Source of the DNA: Alectoria sarmentosa
Lineage: Eukaryota; Ascomycota; Lecanoromycetes; Lecanorales; Parmeliaceae
NCBI GenBank assembly: GCA_009733775.1
Contig: WOGZ01000386.1
Span: 1 to 28,874 of the forward strand
Length of the DNA stretch: 28,874 bases
Direction of reading: 5' to 3'
A program made the position numbers and the translations under genes. Positions within the stretch are counted from its first letter, which is position 1. Every line of letters starts with the position of its first letter. The notes under the pieces are model-generated. The model ran no database searches, was not told the origin of the DNA, and saw nothing but the letters and a program-made list of their open reading frames with translations. Positions 21,356 through 28,874 of the stretch are shown here, one piece after another.

Positions 21356-21436
21356 ATTAATAAAATCAATAAAGTTAATAAAATCAACAAAATCAATAAA
21401 ATCAACATAATTGTTAAAATTAACAAAATCAAAAAC
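21356..21436. repeat. 9-bp tandem repeat, nine copies
   Basis: Nine units of the type atcaataaa / attaataaa / atcaacaaa run without a gap. On the plus strand they read as repeated Ile-Asn-Lys triplets. It may be a decayed low-complexity coding stretch or a simple satellite; there is no flanking frame to decide. Confidence 0.75.
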
Positions 21437-22669
21437 AATTTTAATTTAAATCTAATCAAAGTTTAATGCAAAGCGATTTTTATAAAACATTTCATAAATC
21501 GAAAGAAATTGCATTTGCAAAGTTGTTAATGTTAACACGTCGATATTATTTTGCATTTCTCTTCAATATCAAAATTAATGAATTTGTAAAAATTATTTTT
21601 TTAAATATAAAAATGTCTCATTCGTAATATAAAAAAATAATCACGAAAATGCGTTAAAGTTATAAAAATTAAAAAACGACGATGTTTGAAGTTATAATTG
21701 ATTTCATTTTTCGTTGATTTAATATTATTAAAATCAATGAGATAATCAAATTCTTTACTCTTTATACATATAAAAAACTTAAAAAAAAACTATTAATCGA
21801 ATTCAAATTTGATTAATTTGAATTGATATTTAAATTTGTTATTTTCGCGATCAATTTTGAAAATGTGCGCGAAAATGATTTATCGTTTTTTAAATGTAAA
21901 TGTTTATTATTGATTGTTGAAGTCTTTGATAATTAACTTATTATGTTTATATAAATACGTTCATTTAGATTATTACATTACAACGACTCAATAAACTTCA
22001 CGAAAAGAATTTTCAAGATTCACGTTTTGTTAAATATAATCGACGATATTTTTTTAATATATATAACGTTTTGCATATAAAGAAAGGATTCGAATTTCAA
22101 ATAATTGATTTATATTTTGAACGCACGATATCGTTTATAATATAAAATCGTCGTAATATTAAAATCGACATTAACAACGATTCGAATGGTTTATGAAATA
22201 CAAATGTGATCGACGACGAAGCGATAAAAAACGATTATGATTTGTCGAAAAATGATTTATAGAAGTATAATGTGAATTAATCATTAATAATATAACATTA
22301 TGCTCTTACGAAAGTCTTTTAACATATGATAATATATGACATAATACACGAATATAAGTATTGCGTTAAACTTTTGCAAACTAATATTCTAATATAAAGA
22401 CGATATAACATATTTCGAAAAACGTATTGTTTTGATATTATATTCATTGCTGCGAAATGCTTTTATAAACGTTATTATGTATTTATTTTTATAACATTTG
22501 ATATACTTTAAATATTTGAATATTAATAAATATATTATCAATATTTTATTTGAAATTTATGATAATATATATGATTGCTGTTATAAATTTTTCAATTATC
22601 AATTTTTTATTTAAAATTTATGACATTGTATATGATAATTGTTATAAACTTTAATATCAAGATAAAAAG
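21437..22669. other. AT-rich stretch, nothing recognised
   Basis: Degenerate AT-rich sequence with stops in all frames. A pair of similar segments, tatttgaaatttatgataat near 22548 and tatttaaaatttatgacatt near 22608, suggests a local duplication of about 60 bp. Confidence 0.45.
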
Positions 22670-22786
22670 ATTGCTCATTGCTTCAGAGAATATTAATGGT
22701 TTAATAGCGGTTTAACAGTTGTTGAGCAGCGATGTGAAAACTTTTCGAGGTTATATAGCGACTTCTCAGCCGCTAAACATCGAATC
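22670..22786. repeat. Possible short derivative of the foldback structure
   Basis: This GC-richer patch contains gttgagcagcgatgtgaaaa, cttttcg, and ctcagccgctaaacatcgaa. It resembles the foldback at 1-372 in its cagc/cagccgct words and in a central gaaaa-c-ttttc palindrome. Array periodicity is not clear. It abuts the start of the element X LTR exactly. Confidence 0.4.
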
Positions 22787-22921
22787 TGTTGAAATTCGGG
22801 TCACGTGACGCCAAGCCTTGGCGGTCACGTGCGCACATTAATGCGCTCGTACATAAATCGCTCTTTCTTCCGTAATACTCTTAAAGCAATACAATTAAGT
22901 GTCCTACTCCATATTTTGACA
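22787..22921 (+). repeat. 5' LTR of element X (135 bp)
   Basis: It starts TGTTGAAATTCGGGTCACGT and ends TTTTGACA. CACGTG occurs at 22802-22807 and 22826-22831 on the two sides of a gccaagccttggc palindrome. It is slightly shorter than the element A LTR because one ttaatatgcac-like segment is missing. Confidence 0.85.
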
Positions 22922-22934
22922 GGTTATGAGTTCG
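22922..22934 (+). promoter_or_regulatory. Primer-binding site of element X
   Basis: GGTTATGAGTTCG follows the LTR without a gap. It equals the inferred GGTTATGAGCCCG except for two C-to-T changes, and complements the anticodon arm of initiator tRNA-Met. Confidence 0.8.
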
Positions 22935-23352
22935 GGCTTGTATCGACACTGTTATAACATGACTTATCTATTACTCATTATGGTTGTTATCATCTTTTGG
23001 CATTTCATATTCATCGCAATAAAGATATCAATTATAAAAGCCGTTGCATTTCATACATCGTAACCTTTTTAATGTGAACAATGTTCGCTATAAGCAAAAT
23101 GATTATTTGAATCGAAATGATTATAATTCGCTCATTTATAATAAAAGCGCAAAAAATAAAACGAAAAAAATAACGTTAAAAATTAATAACATTTAAAGCA
23201 CTTCTTTTGATAATTAATAACCTTTTTAATTAATAACCTTTTTTTAAGAATTATAAACGTCTTTAAAAATCAACATCGCTTTTTCGAGCGTTGAAACATT
23301 ATTAATATTCGCGTTATTTTCATTAATAATTCGCATCGCTCTTATTTTTATT

Positions 23353-23465
23353 TGTTGAAATTCAGGTCACGTGACACGGGCGCATGCGCCCGTAGCATAG
23401 ATCGCATTTTCCTTTATAGCACTCTTAGAGTAATACAATTAAGTGTTTTACATCATATTTTCACA
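23353..23465 (+). repeat. 5' LTR of element Y (113 bp)
   Basis: It starts TGTTGAAATTCAGGTCACGT and ends TTTTCACA. Both ends and the block taatacaattaagtgtttta match the A and X LTRs, but the middle has a perfect 18-bp palindrome, acgggcgcatgcgcccgt, at 23376-23393 instead of the two-CACGTG hairpin. Confidence 0.8.
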
Positions 23466-23478
23466 AATTATAAACCCG
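23466..23478 (+). promoter_or_regulatory. Primer-binding site of element Y
   Basis: AATTATAAACCCG follows the LTR and equals GGTTATGAGCCCG with four G-to-A changes. The next bases form a cccgagc-tt-gctcggc hairpin. Confidence 0.75.
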
Positions 23479-25300
23479 AGCTTGCTCGGCGATCGTTATA
23501 AATATAATTTACCTATTCATCATTATGATTATAACTATTTTTAAACATTTTATGCTCATCGCAATGAGGCAGTTAATTATAAAGGTTTTTATTCAATTAA
23601 TCAACCTTCTTAAAATGAACAATTCTCACTTATAAGATGGTTTTTGAGCCTAAACGATCATAATCCGAAATTCGAAGATTAAAAGTCTTTTAACCCTCGA
23701 CGAGTCGAAATTATCCGCTTTTAATCGACGTCGCATGCGATCATACGATCGAATTATAATAAGACCTCTATAACATTATCAACTTCCCTACGTAAAACAC
23801 ATTAAACAAAAAAAAATACGCTTTTATTTTCATGACATTTCATTAAATTAATGACTTGCATTTTTAACGATGTATTGAATTAATGAGACAAATTAAATGA
23901 TTGAATGTTAATATCATCATCAATTTAATCATCATTTAAAATAATTCAAAGTTAATTTCATTATCACTTAGGCGCTTAAAAACCTAGTTGAAATCAAAAA
24001 CAATAAACTTTATGTGTCAAAATTGACGTTTTAATCTTAAAAACTCTTTAAAGAAAAAGATTAAGATTTTATCATCGAATTCTTCATCCGCTATTAATAG
24101 CATTTTATCATTATAATTATAAAATCTAATTAATTTCAATCTCACGATGATAATCGTCGAAATGAATATCTTGAATTCGAGTTTTTGATTAAATAACATA
24201 AAAAGGGTGCGAATTCTTTAAAGAGGTTTACACGTTTATAATTGCACTCAATACAATTTTAATCGAATTCAACCTCTATCATTAAATTCAAAGTCAAATC
24301 CTTCATATCATTAACATCATTTTATTATAATATTATCATTTAAATTTATCGTTAATCCTCGCATAAGCACTTTTCATTATTATTATAAAATCTTGAAACA
24401 TAACGATAATAATTAATTGATATCGATAAAAACTTAAACGATTTTAATGAAGATTGATAAAACATTTATTTCATTCTTTTCACATTATCGTCGTGCGATA
24501 ATAATTTTAAAGTCAATGAGAAGTCATTTGACGTTTTAAATGATATTGAAATCTTTGATTTACGCGTTAAAAACAAATGATTTCGTTTATCAACTTTTTT
24601 TAAAACGTTCGAATCGTTCTTTAAATCGTTATTAAATTCATTTATTTCGACGTCTTTTTAAAGCGGCACTTTTTAAAACGATCCTTTCGATTCATTTTTA
24701 ATCGTGATAAAAAAACTCTCATTTTCATTATTTTCATTATCATTATCAATTTTTTATATCTCTTTATTTATCTTTTTTGATATCGATAATTGAATTTAAC
24801 GTTTAAGATGTCGTTGAAAATGTTTTTATGAATAATGAAAATAACTTCTCTTTGATCTTCATTATCATTTTAAAATTTATTATCGAATACATTAAATAAA
24901 GCGAAAATATTAACGATTAATTAATATTGAACAATCTTCAATTCTTTATTAATATCATTAAATTTAAAACTTGCGTGATTATTCGTCAACGTCTTAATTA
25001 TATTAATCATTAATTTATCAAAAAGCATAATAAGAATCCTCAAATTATGTTAAACGTTATCGATATTTATTATAAACTTACGAGCTTTGAACTTTATATC
25101 GAGTTTATATGTTAATTATATAACATTAACATTAATCTCGAAAGGGGCGTTCGTTAATATGAAAAGGATTTTCGCAAAATCAACGTCGAAATCGTTGATT
25201 TGAACGACTCATTATTATTGTCGAAACCTTATTTCATTTAACTCTTTTTTATAAAATTCGACGAAGTTTACGATGTCTTTATGATAATTTACATTTAAAT
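23479..25300 (+). other. Leader and most of gag of element Y, largely unreadable
   Basis: The first 200 bases align loosely with the leaders of A and X (cattatgattataac, catcgcaat, caaccttcttaaaatgaac). Gag should start around 24000, but stops occur in all frames and I recognise no gag motif before about 25340. The minus-strand open stretch 24017-24199 is judged a shadow. Confidence 0.5.
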
Positions 25301-25337
25301 TTATATACTTTATAATTCGAATGCAATTAAATTCGAT

Positions 25338-25600
25338 TTGATTATTCACGGCGTAATGAATGAAAAACGTCACATGTTCGCAATTAAGGAGAATAATATC
25401 GTTATATTTGTTCATCGCAATAATAATAACAAAGACAAACAATTCGTCAAAAACGATTTTAATGATTCTAATTTCATTAATCGCGAAACTTATGCTTTTT
25501 GCAAAATCGTTAATCGCAAATTCAAGCATCTCCTTATTAAATGTTGAACTAAATTCCCTTATTTAAAGTCTGAAAAGTTTATAAATGAATAAAAAAAAAA
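25338..25600 (+). pseudogene. Gag C-terminus of element Y with a zinc-knuckle remnant
   Basis: The plus-strand frame 25338-25547 ends in AFCKIVNRKFKHLLIKC, then a TGA where copia gags have Trp, then TKFPYLKSEKF. The layout C...H-x4-C-W-x3-P-x-L matches the end of copia gag, where a CCHC knuckle is followed by CWxxxPxLRP. One of the two leading cysteines is missing. The knuckle binds the element RNA in working elements. An A-run near 25590 shifts the frame into pol. The overlapping minus-strand stretch 25529-25215 is the longest competing frame but has no recognisable content. Confidence 0.6.
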
Positions 25601-25631
25601 GAAAAAGGCGCAAATTGATATCATTTATACG

Positions 25632-28600
25632 AGCATTAATGTTTTAAATGTCAAACGCAAGCGCATCGAAGAAGCGTCATTTAACGCCTTCGCTTTAAAA
25701 GAGAATGATTATCTTAACGTCAATATAACGTATACTCTAAAAAAAAACGATTATTTTCATGTTCATATGACATTCTTAAATGAATTAAACGATCAAAGTC
25801 ATTCGAATCTCATCTTAAATGATTTTAACATTTTGAATACAATTATTCAAACAAATCAGGACAAAAACAAAGATCTTATCAATCTGATAACGAATTTCGA
25901 CTTGAATAAAAGTCTGTCATTCGTCAAATTTATGGATTTTGATACTCAAATTGTGATAAACTCGAGTTGCACTCGCCATTTCTTTATTAATTATTCAATA
26001 TTTATTATTTATATCAAGGTTTAATCTCGACTTATCAAAGACATTGAAAACGTCAAAGTTCAATCTCTTGTTTATGATATTATTAATTTTGATTATAATG
26101 TCAATGACAAATGCATTATTTTAACGATTTTCAATGTTTTACACGTGTTTGATATAAATGTTAATCTTTTATCGATTGAAAAGCTCTTAAATGTCGATAT
26201 TGAAATCGTTTTTTATAAAAAAAATTGTGTTTTAATTCAAGACAATATCACATTAACTCGTACGCGAAACCGCGATTTGTTTTTTTTAAACCTTTGAGAA
26301 GATAATAATGCTTTAACCGCCTATAATGTTTTTTTAAATCCGATTCATCAATTATAATATGTTCATATGAGTTATTTAAATCAATAAAATCTCAACAAAC
26401 TTCTCAATATCGTTATGAGTGTGAATTTTTCCAAAAATATCGTCGAGGAATATATCTGCGAATGTTATATAATAAGTCATCAAAAAACGACATTTCATAA
26501 TAATTTTATAACGTTTAATATTTTGTCGAGCGAATTCGTTTATAACGATCTTATTAAATTTTTAATTTTCATTAATTTCAATGATTATAAATATTTTGTG
26601 ACGTTCAAAGACGATTTCATTTATTATTTTAAGATTTATTATATTCGTTATAAAAATAAAATCTTCGTTATATTTTTACGTTTCAAAATCTATTTGAAAT
26701 CTCGCGATTATCGAATTTATCGCATTTACCTCGATAATGAAGACGAATATATCAATAAGGTCTTTTTAAAATGTCTCGCTCAAATGAGCATCAAATAAAA
26801 ATTCATTATTATAAACAATTTCGAAATAAATAAAGCCGTCGAGCGATTTAATCAAACTTTGATGAATAAAATTCATTCAATTCTATTAAATTTCAACCTT
26901 AACAAATTTTTTTGATTTGAAATAATAATCACAATTAATTATTTAACGATGCGTTTTCTTAACATTAAAATCATTATTACATCTTTCAAAGTCTTTTATC
27001 ATCATAAATTTATTTTTTTTCATTTACGAATCATAAACTTCATCGTTTACGTTTTAAAACGAATTTAAAAAAAACTTATAAATAAAAGCGAGAAATGTAT
27101 TCTTTTAAATTATAAAAACGAATTCATTTTTCGTCTTTATAACCTAATCAAAAAAAAAGTTATTCGCATTAACGATGTTCATTTCGTCGAAAAATGTTTA
27201 CATTTCGTAAACTTTAACGAGGAAATTAAGACTCACGAATTTTCAAACAAATGTTAATGTTTTTTCATATTAACATTCGTTATAAAAAAGACATTAAATA
27301 AATAACGTATCATTATATTATCAAACGCTGAATCTATAACTTCGATTAAATCGTTAAATCAATTATCGTCAACGAATATTTCATCGTCAATCATTAATCG
27401 TTTTCAGAGACCCCATTTTATCGTTATTATAATACGTGTATTTATAACATTTATTAAATTTATTACATCAATCGTCAGATCTATTATCGCTTCCCCTTCA
27501 TCGATATTTTTAAAATTTATTAAAATGAAAATTATGCGGGAACATTTCAAATATGAAATTATTTAAAAAATATTTGATGATTATAAGAATCTCATTATTC
27601 CGAATCTTCGAAATTTATTATTTGATTCTTTAACGAGAACTTTCGCTGTTTTTACTCTTCTTACGAATCATATTAATAAATTTAACATCTTCAAACTTAT
27701 AATTTATAAACAAACGATCTTCAATAATTTAACTCATATAAATTAAAAAATTAACATGCGAGATGAATATAAATTCCTCATAAACAATAACACTTGATGT
27801 CTTATTCAAACGTTTTCAAAGATTCGTGTCCTTCGAGATCGTTAAATTTATATCATGAAATAAGATCTCGAAGAGAAAATCATTCATTATAAAACACGTT
27901 GAATTGTTCGAGGATTCGAATAACAAAAGAGTCATGATTATTATGACATTTTCGCGTTAATAATAAAGTTTATGAATTATAAGACGATCTTTGCGCTTGC
28001 GACGATTATGAATTAAAATGTAAAATAAATGAACATTAAAACCGCCTTTTTTTATGATAATGTTCAAAAAAACATTTATATATAATAGTCGAACGACTTT
28101 AATAAAGACAATATCAAGATTTATAAATTAAATAAAATCCTTTATGATTTGAAATAATCTTTTAAGATTTGATATCAACATTTCTCGATTTATATAAAGA
28201 AACTCGATCTCAATCTCATCAAATCGAACGATAATGTGTTTATGAACCTTAAAAAAAAAATCATTATAACGCTTTATATCGATGATATTTTGATTATAAA
28301 CCGTAATAAAATCGTTATCAAATGAATCAAAGATGCCCTAAACGCCAAATTTCACATATCAAATTTGAAATCATACGTTTTTTATTTGAGCATAATCGTC
28401 AAAAGGGATCGTCATAATAACATCATTCATTTAAGACAAAAAACGTACATCACACGTTTTTTCAATCATTTCAAATATTGAAATCTCACCCTTATCAATA
28501 TATCATTCGAAATTAATCGCAAATTAACGCTCGTCGAAAAGAATTACGTGATTTTTAAAAAACTTCGTGAGAAATATTAATTCGCTATAAACTTTTTCAT

Positions 28601-28874
28601 ATACGTTATATTAAAAACTCATCTCGATATCGCCTATGTTGTCTTTTTAATCAATCGATATTTAATTAACCCTATTTCAGCGCATTGAAATGCGATTATT
28701 CGAATCTTTCGGTATTTCAAAGACACGATGCATTACGAACTCGTATATAAAAACTCTTTAAAAAATCTATTTGATTATATTAATTTTGATTGAGCTGAAA
28801 ATTCAATTCGAAGATTCACCTTCGATTATTTATTTAATTTGAATAATAACGTTATTAATTAATTAAATAAACGT
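25632..28874 (+). pseudogene. Copia pol remnant of element Y: protease, integrase, reverse transcriptase, RNase H start
   Basis: The plus-strand frame is readable for almost its full length. Protease: VINSSCTRHFF near 25953-25985, where the catalytic DSG has become NSS. The pre-integrase block NVNLLSIEKLLN follows near 26160. Integrase: ICECYIISHQKTTFH, DYKYFVTFKDDF, IYLDNEDEYIN (the DNGGEY block) and, after one stop, ERFNQTLMNKI near 26840. The last carries the third catalytic acid. HLRIINFIVYVLK near 27020 is the usual HLRxFGCxxYVxxP block. Reverse transcriptase: KIYKLNKILYDLK near 28115, then LYIDDILII with an intact YIDD box at 28275-28286, and FYLSIIVKRDR. RNase H begins SAH-stop-NAIIRIFRYFK near 28678-28715, where the stop replaces the Trp of AHWxAxxRxxRYLKGT. 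The longest stop-free piece is 26415-26798. It is inactive and runs off the window. Confidence 0.9.

Larger units (their letters stand above)
22787..23352 (+). mobile_element. 5' end of a second family-A copia element (element X), interrupted
   Basis: LTR, primer-binding site and leader match the 5' end of element A collinearly. The match stops at 23352, exactly where the LTR of element Y begins, in the middle of a stretch (ttcattaataattcgcatcg then ctctta) that continues in A near 12190-12200. So Y inserted into the leader of X. The rest of X would lie beyond the right edge of the window. There is no coding sequence of X here. Confidence 0.8.
23353..28874 (+). mobile_element. RIP-inactivated Ty1/copia retrotransposon (element Y), cut by the window end
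   Basis: It begins with an LTR at 23353-23465, followed by a primer-binding site, a leader, a gag region with a zinc-knuckle remnant, then protease, integrase, reverse transcriptase and the start of RNase H in copia order. The element is inserted in the leader of X. Its LTR and protein sequence differ enough from A that it is a related but separate family. The 3' LTR is outside the window, so its target duplication (left side ttatt) cannot be confirmed. Confidence 0.85.

Noticed and set aside
25215..25529. A 104-codon minus-strand open frame as a gene.
   Set aside because: It overlaps the gag knuckle of element Y on the opposite strand and has no recognisable content; element Y orientation is fixed by LTR, primer site and pol.
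1..28874. A mitochondrial or alternative-code genome in which TGA encodes Trp.
   Set aside because: TGA at Trp positions is frequent, but TAA and TAG also replace conserved Gln, frames break, and the paired LTRs show the same transition bias. Point-mutation decay explains all of it; the content is nuclear retroelements.

Overview
The window looks like an AT-rich, gene-poor block of a filamentous ascomycete (Pezizomycotina-type) genome, built from nested LTR retrotransposons and one large gene that were inactivated by point mutation. Four observations point to repeat-induced point mutation (RIP). Base composition is extremely AT-rich while CpG stays common. Long protein frames stay in register but carry stops at positions where relatives have Gln (CAA/CAG to TAA/TAG), Arg (CGA to TGA) or Trp (TGG to TGA/TAA). 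The two LTRs of one insertion differ only by transitions. Short GC-richer pieces survive only as LTRs and one repeat block. I see no intact protein-coding gene, no tRNA or rRNA and no CRISPR array. The species cannot be named from this sequence.

Layout. 1-372: a GC-rich foldback structure, a 29-bp tandem repeat and then two opposed arrays of 11-bp units (94-214 and 241-372). 431-3570: the 3' part of a plus-strand Ty1/copia element (here 'L'): reverse transcriptase and RNase H to about 2310, a long 3' region, and a probable 3' LTR at 3435-3570. 3590-3760: a RIP-degraded relative of the foldback. 3989-5141 and 12749-15363: two halves of one minus-strand gene remnant, resembling the large fungal transposon-related family with an FxDDFGxYRNMYRSL-type motif. 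They are split by a complete copia element ('A', minus strand, 5142-12748, 7,607 bp) with two 144-bp LTRs and a perfect 5-bp target-site duplication AAGTT. 15756-16199: an open, in-frame minisatellite with 12- and 14-codon units in a 150-bp higher-order repeat. 16200-22670: about 6.5 kb of degenerate AT-rich DNA with several tandem repeats and no gene I can name. 22787-23352: the LTR and leader of a second family-A element ('X', plus strand), cut by a third copia element ('Y', plus strand, 23353 to beyond the right edge) that carries recognisable gag zinc knuckle, protease, integrase and reverse transcriptase remnants.

Relative history from nesting: the large gene is older than A; X is older than Y. 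The block at 1-372 has escaped mutation while its relative at 3590-3760 has not. A, X and Y all place a GGTTATGAGCCCG-like primer-binding site directly after the 5' LTR, which matches the anticodon arm of initiator tRNA-Met, the half-tRNA priming used by Drosophila copia. Nothing here looks expressible as it stands; the interest is in the insertion history, the foldback repeat, the coding-like minisatellite and a conserved short Cys/His frame downstream of pol.
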